The notes under the pieces are model-generated. The model searched no databases. It saw only the letters and a list, made by a program, of their open reading frames with translations, and was not told the origin of the DNA. Position numbers and translations under genes: made by a program. Below are positions 1 through 11,367 of a DNA stretch of 64,000 bases, piece by piece. The stretch is from the NCBI RefSeq assembly GCF_002575655.3, contig NC_053040.3, forward strand, positions 158,969,148-159,033,147, in the 5' to 3' direction. Positions within the stretch are counted from its first letter, which is position 1. Every line of letters begins with the position of its first letter. The DNA is from Aegilops tauschii subsp. strangulata. Taxonomy: Eukaryota > Streptophyta > Magnoliopsida > Poales > Poaceae.

Positions 1-458
1 TTGATAAATGTTGATCATACTTGCGTGAGAAAAACTAGCTTTCCGCAAAAATGCCAATTCAGCAGTAGTGCCTTGCATAATTATCCTATTATCACCCTTG
101 GGTTGCTTGCGAGTACATTCAAAGTACTCATTGGCTTGCCAGTGGTTATTTTATTGGCCAAGCATGAAAGAACAGGATATGATGAAGAATACTTTGTGAC
201 GAACATGCAAGCTAGGACGCTTCCCAGTCAGAATGCCTGTAGGGTTAAGGCAGATGGCATGGGTCCAAGTTATCGATGAAGATTTCCGCTGCAAAGTTAT
301 ACTCAAGACTTGACCATAATGGTCCTACTTGTGTAATACGGTATGTATGGATGTAAGACTCTTGTTATTCAGCTTCTGTGTGTTCAGTGAGCATTGATCT
401 CTGGGATCACTGTACACGTGCATTCGGTGATCACGACTTATGAGTCGGGGTCCCCACA
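1..458. mobile_element. Terminal part of an unidentified LTR retrotransposon (element X)
   Basis: This stretch has no recognisable protein. It ends in TCCCCACA, a plausible LTR terminus (..CA), exactly where the neighbouring Athila-like LTR resumes at CAATAGG (459). In the intact 3' LTR of that element the same CAATAGG (8501) is preceded by unrelated sequence, so 1-458 is foreign to it. I read it as the 3' LTR end of an element that inserted in the Athila-like 5' LTR, with the rest left of the window; CAATA would be one TSD copy. A deletion joining two elements would look the same. A 92-codon frame at 1-279 shows no domain I know. Confidence 0.4.
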
Positions 459-944
459 CAATAGGACCCCGCTGCCACGGGAGGGTAGGACAAAAGATGT
501 CCTGCAAGTTCTTTTCCATAAGCACGTATGACTATATTCAGAATACATGCCTATATTACATTGATGAACTGGAGCTAGTTCAGTGTCACCCTATGTTATA
601 ACTGTTGCATGAGGAGTCGCATCCGACATAATTATCCATCACTGATCCAATGCCTACGAGCTTTTCACATATGGATCTTTGCTTAGTTACTTTACCGTTG
701 CCACTGTTACAATTACTACAAAACTGCTACTGTTACTTTTGCCACCGTTACCGTTACTTCCATTGTACTTTGCTACTAAATACTTTGCTGCAGATATTAA
801 GTTTTCTAGGTGTGGTTGAATTGACAACTCAACTGCTAATACTTGAGAATATTCTTTGGCTCCCCTTGTGTTGAATCAATAAAGTTTGGGTTGAATACTC
901 TACCCTCGAAAACTGTTGCGATCCCCTATACTTGTGGGTTATCA
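459..944 (+). repeat. 5' LTR, 3' portion only, of the Athila-like element
   Basis: Matches 8501-8985 almost throughout, from CAATAGGACCCC to the terminal GTGGGTTATCA. The first ~920 bases of the LTR are not in the window, being cut off by element X. An AATAAA-type polyadenylation hexamer lies near 877-882. Confidence 0.88.
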
Positions 945-955
945 AGACTATTTTC

Positions 956-973
956 TGGCGCCATTGCCGGGGA
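956..973 (+). other. Primer-binding site (tRNA-Asp type)
   Basis: TGGCGCCATTGCCGGGGA lies 11 bases after the LTR end. It is complementary to the 3' end of plant tRNA-Asp with one mismatch (ATT for GTT), the usual minus-strand primer site of many Athila-type elements. Confidence 0.75.
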
Positions 974-1022
974 ACATAGCTCTATTCTTTGAGTCACTTG
1001 GGATTTATATCTGCTAATCACT

Positions 1023-2528
1023 ATGAGGAACTTGAAAGACGAAAAAACCAAGATTTATCCCTCAACTACGAGGGGAGGTAAGGAACTGCCATCTAGGTCT
1101 GCACTTGATTCACCTTTGGTTATGAGTAAATTTGCGACACCTACACCTGCTGTTGATTCTGATAGGTCGCATGTTATTAATGATGCCACTTCTGCTATGC
1201 ATGATACTTATGATGAAACTACTTCTATGCTTGATACTACTGTGCCATTAGGTGAATTTCTTGATGAACAACTTGCTAGGGCTAAGGAGAATGAAATTAT
1301 TGAATCTGATAATATTGATGAAAGTGATGATGAAGATTCCCCCTAGATATGAATTGCCTGTTGTGCCTGAGGGTTATGTTATGGATGAAGAAACTGCTAG
1401 AGATTTTCTTGCTTGCAATGATAGATATGATCTTAAGAAATTATTAGCTAAGCTGAAAGAAAAATCTTTGAATGCTAGAATGAAATATGACCCTGCTTTT
1501 GCTACTTCACCTATTTGTATTTTTGATAAGGATTATGATTTCTATGTCGATCCTGAGATAATTACTTTGGTTGAATCTGATCCTTTTTATGGCTATGAAT
1601 CTGAAACTGTTGTGGCACATCTTACTAAATTAAATGATATAGCCACCCTATTCACTCATGAGGAGAAAATTCGTTACTACTATATCCTTAAATTATTTCC
1701 ATTCTCATTAAAGGGTGATGCTAAAAACATGCATGGTTTAATTCTCTTGATCCTGGTTGTGTGCGTAGTCCCCAGGATACGATTTATTACTTCTCTGCTA
1801 ACTATTTTCCCGCTCATAAGAAACAAGCTGCCTTAAGGGAAATATATAATTTTGTGCAAATTAAAGAAGAGAGTCTCCCACAAGCTTGGGGGAGGCTTCT
1901 CCGATTACTTAATGCTTTTCCTGATCATCCTCTCAAGAAAAATGAAATACTTGATATCTTTTATAATGGACTAACCGATGCTTCCAGAGACCACCTGGAT
2001 AGTTGTGCTGGTTGTGTTTTCAGGGAAAGAACTGTTGATCAAGCTGAATTGCTATTGAATAATATGTTGAGTAATGAAAATGATTGGACACTTCCTGAAG
2101 CAAATCCTAAGCCAACTCCGAAGAAAAGGGGTATTCTATTTCTCAGTCCTGAAGATATGCAAGAGGCAAAGAAATCTATGAAAGAAAAGGGTATTAAAGC
2201 TGAAGATGTTAAGAATTTACCACCTATTGAAGAAATACATGGTCTTGATAACCCGACACAGGTAGTAAAGGTAAATTCTCTATATAGATTTGATGAAGGT
2301 GATATTCCTTGCTATAAGTCTGCTAGTCAATGCTTAGATGAGTTAGATAATTTTGTTGTTAAACAAGAAAACTTCAATGCTTATATGATTGAACACTTGA
2401 GTGATCATATATCTAGAGTTAAAGGTGAACTTAAACTCATTAGTAAACATGCTTCTATGGTTACCACTCAAGTAGAACAAGTGCCTAAAGCTCAAAATGA
2501 TTTGCTCAATGAATTAAATAATAAGTAA
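1023..2528 (+). pseudogene. gag polyprotein, Athila type, frameshifted
   Basis: Structural protein expected to form the virus-like particle. The first ATG after the primer site (1023) opens a frame closed by TAG at 1344-1346 beside a C-run; the reading continues in another frame from about 1335 and shifts again near 1740-1760, after which it stays open to TAA at 2526-2528. The retrotransposon gag capsid region covers about 1610-2080, with recognisable stretches such as HLTKLNDIATLF, REIYNFVQ and the closing LLNNM. Charged and coiled-coil-like sequence follows. At least two indels make it non-functional here. Codons are AT-rich, unlike the GC-rich Tat-like genes further right. Confidence 0.75.
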
Positions 2529-2686
2529 AATGATAATGCTGTTAGAGTTATGACTAGAGGGGGTAAAATGACTGAGGAACCTTTGTATCATGAAGGCCAC
2601 CCTAAGAGAATTGAGCAAGATTCTTAGAGAACTAATGTGATGCACCTAGTCCTTCTAAAAAGAAGAAAAAGAAAAAGGATAGGACT

Positions 2687-3724
2687 TTGCATGCTTCTAG
2701 TGAACCTGTTGTTGACACACCTGAGAATCCCAATGATATTTCTATTTCTGATGCTGAAACACAATCTGGTAATGAACATGAACCTAGTGATAATATTAAT
2801 GATGATGTTCATGTCGATGCTCAACCTAGCAATAACAATGATGTAGAGATTGAACCTGCTATTGATCTTGATAACCCACAATCAAAGAATCAACGTTATG
2901 ATAAGAGAGACTTTGTTGCTAGGAAGCATGGTAAAGAAAGAGAACCATGAGTTCAGAAACCCATGCCTTTTCCTCCTAAACCATCCAAGAAAAACGATGA
3001 TGAGGATTGTGAGCGATTTGCTGAAATGATTAGACCCATCTTTTTGCGTATGCGTTTGACTGATATGCTTAAAATGAATCCTTATGCTAAGTATATGAAA
3101 GAAATTGTTACAAATAAAAGAAAGATACCAGAAGCTGGAATTTCCACCATGCTTGCTAATTATAGTTTTAAAGGTGGAATACCTAATAAACTTGGAGATC
3201 TAGGAGTACCAACTATACCATGCTCCATTAAATGAAACTATGTTAAAACTGCTTTATGTGATCTTGGAGCCGGTGTTAGTGTTATGCCTCTCTCTTTATA
3301 TCGTAGGCTTGATTTGAATAAGTTGACACCTACTGAAATATCTTTGCAAATGGCCGATAAATCAACTGCTATACCTGTCGGTATTTGTGAGGATGTTCCT
3401 GTTGTCGTTGCAAACGTTACTATCTTAACAGACTTTGTTATTCATGACATTCCCGAGGACGATAGTATGTCGATTATCCTTGGTAGACCCTTTTTGAATA
3501 CTGCAGGGCCTGTTATTGATTGCAACAAAGGCAATGCCACTTTTCATGTTAATGCTAATGACCATACGGTACACTTCCCGAGGAAACAATCTCAAGTCCA
3601 CAGTATCAATTCTATTGGAAATTTTTCATCGATTGCTATTGGGTTTTTGAATTTCCCCTTCCTACTGTCAAGAAGAAATATGATATTCTTATTATTGGGG
3701 ACGTGCATATCCCCGTCGAGGTAA
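2687..3724 (+). pseudogene. gag C-terminal part and aspartic protease, Athila type, broken
   Basis: An acidic Asn/Asp-rich linker (2687-2950) ends in a stop, followed by a conserved segment (2963-3235) with FLRMRLTDMLKMNPYAKYMK, typical of the gag-protease junction of Athila-type elements. The protease follows with active-site motif DLGAGVSVMP near 3262-3291 (Asp, Leu-Gly-Ala in place of Thr-Gly-Ala) and flap/IILGRPFL near 3474-3497. Stops at 2948-2950 and 3233-3235 break the frame. Coding similarity fades after about 3600 and no reverse transcriptase follows. Confidence 0.72.
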
Positions 3725-3944
3725 CCTAGTGCTATTCGAAAATTCTACGGTTTCATGCGATTCGGAATGAGTTTGTTAACAAGACTTGATCAACCTTGTT
3801 AGTGGATTCCTTTTGATGAGCATGGGATGGATGAAGTTAGAAAGCACAACCTTCTGTATCCTTCTTTTACTTTCGGTTATTTAAATTAAATAAAGCAAAA
3901 ATAGTATTTTCTATCTGTTTTCTGAATTATCCTTGCAATAAAAA

Positions 3945-4516
3945 ATACCCCGAAAATAAAAGTTCTCCAAATGCCCTGAAATTGAAATATGATTTTTTTT
4001 CTAGAATATTTAAGAATATCTGGCACTGAGAACACACCAGGGGGAGCCACCACCTGGCCACGAGGGTGCAGGGCGTGCCCACCCCCCTGGGCGCGCCCCT
4101 TGCCTCATGGACCCCACGTGGCCCCCTCCACTTATTCCAGCACCCACACACTCCTTCTTCCTCCAGAAAAATCACCAACCAGCTCAAGCACGAGTTCTAG
4201 CTCATCTTGCTGCCATTTTCGATCTCCTTGCTCAAAGCTCCACTCACAAAACTGCTTCGGGGGATGGTTCTCCGGTATGTGACTCCTCCAATGGTCCAAT
4301 TAGTTTTTGTTCTAGTGCTTTATTTATTGCAAATTTTTGCTGCTTAGGTGACCCTGTTCTTGAGCTTGCATGTCAAATTTATATGGTCCCAAGTAGTTCT
4401 AATGCATGATATAGTATCTAGGGACTTGTGGGAGTAGTTGCTATCAATCTTGTTGAGTTTGGTTCACTTTTATTTTGAGTCACTAAAAATTTCAGAAATT
4501 TTTCAGAGGAAGAAAT
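3945..4516 (+). promoter_or_regulatory. LTR-like spacer with possible promoter and intron ahead of ORF2
   Basis: Bases ~3950-4130 resemble 7722-7880 of the element's own LTR: shared blocks are ATAAAAGTTCTC, the CCTGAAA stretch, ACCAGGGGG, CCACGAGGGTG and the C-rich run before the TATA position of the LTR. Downstream there is a good 5' splice site (CCG/GTATGT, ~4275) and a 3' splice site (TTTTTCAG/AGG, 4507) eight bases before the ORF2 ATG. This is compatible with an ancient LTR or promoter fragment driving a spliced ORF2 transcript. No clear TATA box remains (CCACTTATTCC at the equivalent place). Function is inferred. Confidence 0.45.
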
Positions 4517-5542
4517 ATGTTTAGGAAAATGTACCAAGGTGGTTCCTCAAAGAAGCAAGGACCCGGGCCCGCGATATGTGAGTCGGACTATGAACTACCA
4601 AGAGAAGCTCAAGTGCGGCCTTGTGAATGGCCGTCAGAAGATTTTATGGTCCAAGCAGGAATTAAGGAGGAATTTGACACATATGTGCGTAACGCTGAAC
4701 TTGAGGGCTTTGTGTCAGATAAGTGCCCCCAATATTATTACCTAACTGATTCCTTTGTGAGAAGGTGTAAATTTACATCCTCACACAATTCTCACACTGT
4801 CCTATTTGATCTTTATGATAAATCTTATACCATGGACTTCGAAGATTTTAACACTGCTTGTAAACTCCCGGAGTGGGGTAATGTTAGTGAACCTCGCAAA
4901 TCTGAATTTAAAGATTTTCTTGCTAGTATCACTGTGGGGGAATCTAGAGAAATCACGCAAGCTACCATAGGGAACATTCACTTTCCTGCCATACATTATT
5001 TTGCTCTCTTTATAGGAAGATGCATTAACGGCAAGGATGAGGCATGTCACATGTGTGTCCCAGATCTTAGTGTTCTCAAGAGTGCTGTATTAGGAGATAA
5101 ACATTATAACTTGGGGGCTATTGTTGCAGGAAGGTTGCATCATAACAGTATTAGTGGAGATTTGTTTGGTGGAATTTATGCAAGCCGCGTAGCTAATTAT
5201 CTTGAGATACCCATACATGAAAATGATATGGAATTGCCTCCTGCTTATTTAGATTATAATGCTATGGTTCGCCATCAGTTTGTTGAGAGGAATGAACAGC
5301 TCCTCCAATACCGACTAATCTTTGACAGACGTTGCACTGTCCATGTTGCTCTCCCTGCTCCTGCTTTCTTTGACTTTCAGGAAAAAGGGAGATATGTTAT
5401 AACCAGGGAGGAGGCGAACGAGTATGAGAGGAGGACGGAGGCAGCTCGCCTCCAAGCTGCAGCTCATCAGGCAATAGTTGTTGCATCTCAGTACGACCCC
5501 AGTTACAACTTCGGATATCCGCCAGGCCAGCCATGGCCATAG
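4517..5542 (+). CDS. ORF2, intact 341-codon protein of unknown function
   Basis: This is the only intact large frame in the Athila-like element, although gag and protease around it are broken. The start at 4517 follows a good splice acceptor and an A-rich leader. The protein begins with a short basic Gly/Ser segment, then has a globular middle with many aromatic residues (DKCPQYYYLTDSF, HYNLGAIVAGRLHHN) and ends in an Ala/Glu helix followed by a Tyr/Pro-rich tail. No enzymatic motif, signal peptide or membrane segment is visible. Related frames are repetitive in Triticeae genomes, in my recollection. It occupies the env-like position of Athila elements, but I see no transmembrane envelope features. 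It could be an accessory or packaging protein; that is inference. Confidence 0.65.
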   Translation: MFRKMYQGGSSKKQGPGPAICESDYELPREAQVRPCEWPSEDFMVQAGIKEEFDTYVRNAELEGFVSDKCPQYYYLTDSFVRRCKFTSSHNSHTVLFDLYDKSYTMDFEDFNTACKLPEWGNVSEPRKSEFKDFLASITVGESREITQATIGNIHFPAIHYFALFIGRCINGKDEACHMCVPDLSVLKSAVLGDKHYNLGAIVAGRLHHNSISGDLFGGIYASRVANYLEIPIHENDMELPPAYLDYNAMVRHQFVERNEQLLQYRLIFDRRCTVHVALPAPAFFDFQEKGRYVITREEANEYERRTEAARLQAAAHQAIVVASQYDPSYNFGYPPGQPWP

Positions 5543-5562
5543 ACTAACTTAGGCCAAAAGCC

Positions 5563-5577
5563 TAAGCTTGGGGGAGT
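5563..5577 (+). other. Internal copy of the polypurine tract
   Basis: TAAGCTTGGGGGAGT, 20 bases after the ORF2 stop, is identical over 15 bases to the polypurine tract that abuts the 3' LTR (7566-7580). Confidence 0.6.
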
Positions 5578-7565
5578 ACGTACTTCCCACCGACATTACA
5601 TTCATGTTCACACACTCACGCCAGTTGCCGGTGCTCATACTTTTCACTGTACCATCCATGCTAGTTTATTTTCCTTTTTCTCGCTTTCTTCTTGTGTGTT
5701 TGAAAAACCTTAAGAAAAACCAAAAAAAAATAGTGGTAGCTTTTAACTAGTTTACTTTCCATGCCTGTAGTAGTAATAATTAAAAGAAAACCCAAAAAGA
5801 TTTCTCATTCTTCTTTTTCTTGTTGGGAGCTTTCCCGTGTAAATAGTTTTATTTCTTTTCTTTTTCCTTGGGGGTCGAGAGGAGAAGACCATGATGAAAA
5901 TGTTGAAGTGGCTCTTATATGCATTATTGTTGATTTAACCAGGAGCCCATATTACCTTGTCTTCTCCTTTGTATTAAATGCTTGCAGATTCCAGCTTAGT
6001 CCAATTGCACGTGCACTATTATTATTATCCACACCGTTCGGTCGTGCAAGTGAAAGGCAATAATGACGATATATGATGGACTGATTGAGATGAGAGAAGC
6101 TGGTATGAACTCGACCTATCTTGTTTTTGTAAATATGATTAGTTCATCGTTCCTGATTCAGCTTGTTATGAATGAAACATGTTTGCAATGACAATTAGAG
6201 ATTATAGTTGCTCATGCCATGCTTAATTAGCCAGGAGTTTATAATGGTTTACCTTGCGTGCCAACATGCTATTAAAATGGTTGTGATGTGGTATGATAGG
6301 GTGGTATCCTCCTTCGAATGATTCGAGTGGCTCGACTTGGCACATGTTCACGCATGTAGTTGAAACAAAATCAACATAGCCTCCACGATATTTATGTTCA
6401 TGGTGGATTATACCCTACTCATGCTTGCAATCAATGTTTATTAATTTTAATGCATGTTCATGACTGTTGTCGCTCTTTAGCTGGTCGCTTCCTAGTCTTT
6501 TTCTAGCCTTCACTTGTACTAAGCGGGAATACTGCTTGTGCATCCACTTCCATAAACCCCAAAGTTATTCCATATGACTCCACTATACCTTCCTATATGC
6601 GGTATCTACCTGCCGTTCCAAGTAAATTTGTATGTGCCAAACTCTAAACCTTCAAATGAAATTCTGTTTTGTATGCTTGAATAGCTCATGTATCAACTAG
6701 GGTTGTATGTATGTTCCATGCTAGGCGGGTTATTCTCAAAAGGAGTGCACTCCGCTCCTCACTCACGAGAAAATGGCTGGTCACCGGGATGCCCAGTCCC
6801 ATGCTTAAATCAAAATAATTGCAAACAAAACTCCCGCAGGTCTGTTGTTAGTTGGAGGCACCCGTTGTTTCGGGCAAGCCATGGATTGATGCTTGTTGGT
6901 GGTGGGGGAGTATAAACTTTACCATTCTGCTTGGGAACCGCCTATAATGTGTGTAGCATGGAAGATATCGAGATCTCTCGGTTGTTATGTTGACAATGAA
7001 AGTATGCAGCTCAAAATATTATTTATCTCTATTTCAAAATCGAGCTCTGGCACCTCTACAAATGCCTGCTTCCCTCTGCGAAGGGCCTATCTATTTACTT
7101 TTATGTTGAGTCACCACCCTCTTATTAAAAAGCACCAGTTGGAGAGCGCTGTTGTCATTTGCATGCATTACTATTAGTTTACATTGAGTATGACTATGAC
7201 TGGATCTCTTTTACCATGAATTACAATGTTTAGTCAGTCCTTGATCTTCAGAGGTGCTCTGCATTTATGTTTTGCGGCCTCAGAAAGGGCTAGCGAGATA
7301 CCGTCTTGTTATATTATATTACGATTGTTTTGAGAAAGTGTTGTCATCCGAGATTTATTATTATTGCTCGCTAGTTGATTATGCCATTGATATGAGTAAA
7401 TATGAGACCTAAGTGTTATTGTGAATATGGTTAGTTCATAATCTTTGCTGAAAACTTGAACGCTGGCTTTACATATTTACAACAACAAGAACAAACAGAG
7501 TTTGTAAAAGTTTTTCTTTATCACTTTCAGTTTGTCAACTGAATTGCTTGTGGACAAGCAAAGGT
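5578..7565 (+). other. Non-coding 3' region of the Athila-like element
   Basis: About 2 kb, AT-rich, without a credible reading frame or known domain. Short frames are interrupted and lack codon bias. I see nothing else here apart from homopolymer A/T tracts near 5710-5830. Confidence 0.6.
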
Positions 7566-7580
7566 TTAAGCTTGGGGGAG
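7566..7580 (+). other. Polypurine tract of the Athila-like element
   Basis: TAAGCTTGGGGGAGT immediately precedes the 3' LTR, where plus-strand synthesis is primed in LTR retrotransposons. Confidence 0.75.
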
Positions 7581-8985
7581 TTGATACGTCTCCATCGTAT
7601 CTACTTTTCCAAACACTTTTGCCCTTGTTTTGGACTCTAACTTGCATGATTTGAATGGAACTAACCCGGACAGACGTTGTTTTCAGCAGAATTGCCATGG
7701 TGTTATTTCTGTGCAGAAATAAAAGTTCTCGGAATGACCTGAAACTACACGGAGAATATTTTTGGAATATATAAAAAATACCGGCGAAAGAATCAAGACC
7801 AGGGGGCCCACACCCTGTCCACGAGGGTGGGGGCGCGCCTACCCCCTAGGCGTGCCCCCTTATCTCGTGGGCCCCCTGGAGCTCCACCGACCTCAACTCC
7901 AACTCTATATATTCACGTCCGGGGAGAAAAAAATCAGAGAGAAGGATTCATCGCGTTTTACGATACAGAGCCGCTGCCAAGCCCTAATCTCTCTTGGGAG
8001 GGCTGATCTGGAGTCCGTTCGGGGCTTCGGAGAGGGGAATCCGTCGCCGTCGTCATCATCAACCCTCCTCCATCACCAAATTTCATGATGCTCACCGCCG
8101 TGCGTGAGTAATTCCATCGTAGGCTTGTTGGATGGTGATGGGTTAGATGAGATTTACCATGTAATCGAGTTAGTTTTGTTAGGGTTTGATCCCTAGTATC
8201 CATTATGTTCTGAGATTGATGTTGCTATGACTTTTCTATGCTTAATGCTTGTCACTAGGGCCCGAGTGCCATGATTTCAGATCTGAACCTATTATGTTTT
8301 CATAAATATATGTGAGTTCTTGATCCTATCTTGCAAGTCAATAGTCACCTACTATGTGTTATGACCCGGTAACCCCGAAGTGACAATAATCGGGACCACT
8401 CCCGGTGATGACCGTTGTTTGAGGAGTTCATGTATTCACTAAGTGTTAATGCTTTGGTCCGGTACTCTATTAAAAGGAGGCCTTAATATCCCTTAGTTTC
8501 CAATAGGACCCCACTGCCACGGGAGGGTAGGACAAAAGATGTCATGCAAGTTCTTTTCCATAAGCACGTATGGCTATATTCGGAATACATGCCTACATTA
8601 CATTGATGAACTGGAGCTAGTTCTGTGTCACCCTATGTTATAACTGTTGCATGAGGAATCGCATCCGACATAATTATCCTTCACTGATCCAATGCCTACG
8701 AGCTTTTCACATATTGATCTTTGCTTAGTTACTTTACCGTTGCCACTGTTACAATTACTACAAAACTGCTACTGTTACTTTTGCCACAGTTACCGTTACT
8801 TCCATACTACTTTGCTACTAAATACTTTTCTGCAGATATTAAGTTTTCCAGGTGTGGTTGAATTGACAACTAAACTGCTAATACTTGAGAATATTCTTTG
8901 GCTCCCCTTGTGTCGAATCCATAAATTTGGGTTGAATACTCTACCCTCAAAAACTGGTGCGATCCCCTATACTTGTGGGTTATCA
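7581..8985 (+). repeat. 3' LTR of the Athila-like element (1,405 bp)
   Basis: Begins TGATACGTCTCC directly after the polypurine tract and ends GTGGGTTATCA. A TATA box (TATATATT, 7906-7913) marks the likely U3/R boundary. The last 485 bases match the 5' LTR piece at 459-944. Confidence 0.88.
7906..7913 (+). promoter_or_regulatory. TATA box of Athila-like LTR
   Basis: TATATATT follows a GC-rich U3 segment. Confidence 0.5.
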
Positions 8986-9299
8986 GGCACGTAGCTGTCG
9001 TCGCTCATCTCAGGAGTCTCGTCAGGCTCAGGAGAGTCGCTGGACTCCCAAGCGTCGTCGCTGCTGCTAGAGGAGCTGTCGGCAGGGCCAAGGGCGGGCT
9101 CAGCGCCAGTCGCCGCACCGTTCTTGCAACCCCCTCCAGGGCTGCACTCCAGGCGACGACCTTCCTTGTCGAAGACCTTCAAGAACAGCGTGGAGGCGCC
9201 GTCGTACTCGAAATGGATGGTGAGGGCCCCCTCCGCGCGGCAGGCGCGGGCGACCTTGCCCCATCCGCGAGTGATGAAGATCTTGCCCGGGGAGACGAC

Positions 9300-11074
9300 T
9301 GTTAGAAATATGCCCTAGAGGCAATAATAAATTGGTTATTAATATATTTCATTGTTCATGATAATCGTTTATTATCCATGCTAAAATTGTATTGATAGGA
9401 AACTCAGATACATGTGTGGATACATAGACAACACAATGTCCCTGGTAAGCCTCTAGTTGACTAGCTCGTTGATCAATAGATGGTTACGGTTTCCTGACCA
9501 TGGACATTGGATGTCATTGATAACGGGATCACATCATTAGGAGAATGATGTGATGGACAAGACCCAATCCTAAGCCTAGCACAAGATCGTGTAGTTTGTC
9601 TGCTAAAGCTTTTCTAATTTCAAGTATCATTTCCTTAGACCATGAGATTGTGCAACTCCCGGATACCGTAGGAATGCTTTGGGTGTACCAAATGTCACAA
9701 CGTAACTGGGTGGCTATAAAGGTGCACTACAGGTATCTCCGAAAGTGTCTGTTGGGTTGGCACAAATCGACACTGGGATTTGTCACTCCGTGTAAACGAA
9801 GAGGTATCTCTGGGCCCACTCGGTAGGACATCATCATAATGTGCACAATGTGACCAAGGAGTTGATCACGGTATGATGTGTTACGGAACGAGTAAAGAGA
9901 CTTGCCGGTAACGAGATTGAACAAGGCATCGGGATACCGACGATCGAATCTCGGGCAAGTACTATACCGGTAGACAAAGGGAATTGTATACGGGATTGAT
10001 TGAATCCTTGACATCGTGGTTCATCCGATGAGATCATCATGGAACATGTGGGAGCCAACATGGGTATCCAGATCCCGCTGTTGGTTATTGGCCGGAGATA
10101 TGTCTCGGTCATGACTGCATGGTTCCCGAGCCCGTAGGGTCTACACACTTAAGGTTCGATGACGCTAGGGTTATAGGGAAAGTATGTACGCGGTTACCGA
10201 ATGTTGTTCGGAGTCCCGGATGAGATCCCGGACGTCACGAGGAGTTCCGGAATTGTCCGGAGGTAAAGATTGATATATAGGAAGTGAGGATTTGGCCACA
10301 GGAAGTGTTCCGGGCATCACCGGTAATGTACCGGGACCACCGGAAGGGTCCGGGGGTCCACCGGGAGGGGCCACCAGCCCCAGAGGCTTGCGTGGGCCAA
10401 TAGTGGGAAGAGACCAGCCCCTAGGTGGGCTGGGGCGCCCCCCACCAAGGCCCAAGGCGCCTCAAGAGAAGATGGGGGCAAACCCTAGGGCAGATGGGCC
10501 CTAAGGCCCACCCCAGGTGCGCCTCCCCCTCTCCCCCTTTGGCCGCCACCCTAGATGGGATCCGGGGCTGCCGCACCCCTTGGGGTGGGAACCCTAGAGG
10601 GGGCGCAGCCCCTCCCCTCCCCCTATATATAGTTGAGGTCTAGGGGCTGCCCAATACACGAGTTATTCTCTCCAAGGCGCAACCATACCTCTCTCCCTCC
10701 TCGTCTCTCGTAGTGCTTGGCGAAGCCCTGCTGGAGTTCCGCGCTCCTCCACCACCACCACGCCATCGTGCTGCTGCTGGACGGAGTCTTCCCCAACTTC
10801 TCCTTCTCCCCTTGCTGGATCAAGGCGTGGGAGACGTCACCGGGCTGCACGTGTGTTGAACGCGAAGGCGCCGTGGTTCGGCGCTTAGATTGGAATCAAC
10901 CGCGATCTGAATCGCTACGAGTACGACTCCTTCATCCGCGTTCTTGCAACGCTTCCGCTTAGCGATCTACAATGGTATGTAGATGCACTCCCCTTCCCCT
11001 CGGTGCTAGATTACTCCATAGTTTGATCTTGGTGAGGCGTAGAAAATTTTAAATTTCTGCTACGATCCCCAACA
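9300..11074 (+). repeat. Solo LTR of a BARE1/WIS/Angela-type copia element (1,775 bp)
   Basis: Begins TGTTAGAAATATGCCC (canonical TGTTGGAAATATGCCC, one change) and ends GATCCCCAACA, matching the well-known Triticeae Angela/WIS/BARE1 LTR along its length. It is flanked by ACGAC (9295-9299) and ATGAC (11075-11079), a 5-bp TSD with one mismatch. No internal region remains, so it is a product of LTR-LTR recombination. The host reading frame on the minus strand resumes correctly after one TSD copy is discounted. Confidence 0.92.
10624..10631 (+). promoter_or_regulatory. TATA box of the Angela LTR
   Basis: TATATATA after a C-rich run, at the usual place in BARE1-type LTRs. Confidence 0.6.
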
Positions 11075-11367
11075 ATGACCTCGACCGATCTGCTCCCGTC
11101 GTCGGGGTGCTGCACTCGGCATGCTGCAGCCACAACTCTAGCGGCCCCCTCGCGGCATCTCTTTGTCGAAGAACTATGGGAATATGATCCACGTGTGCAG
11201 TGGCATCGCCGCCCACACCATGAGCTCGCGCGAGGAGCCCTCGGTGTGAGTTCGTGGGCCGGCGGCGCGTGCCACCACGGCCGTGGCGCGAGCGGAGCGG
11301 GCCGCTGCCTCCTCCTCCGGAGCCTTGTGCCCGGGCGTACAAGGGCAGCGGGTAGCCAGGGGGAGGC

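Larger units (their letters stand above)
459..8985 (+). mobile_element. Athila-like non-autonomous Ty3/gypsy element (gag-pro plus ORF2, no RT or integrase)
   Basis: Partial 5' LTR (459-944), tRNA-Asp-type primer-binding site, degenerate gag and aspartic protease, an LTR-like spacer, an intact 341-codon ORF2, about 2 kb of non-coding DNA, polypurine tract and full 3' LTR (7581-8985). No reverse transcriptase, RNase H or integrase motif exists between protease and ORF2, so it must depend on enzymes from other elements. The protease style (DLGAGVSVMP, IILGRPFL) is that of the Athila lineage. It is inserted in T1; the flank after the 3' LTR is GGCAC (8986-8990), but the matching TSD lies outside the window. 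The shared LTR halves differ at roughly 20 of 486 positions. Confidence 0.8.

Noticed and set aside
4517..5542. Envelope protein in the Athila-like element
   Set aside because: No signal peptide, transmembrane segment or cysteine pattern; only the position is env-like.
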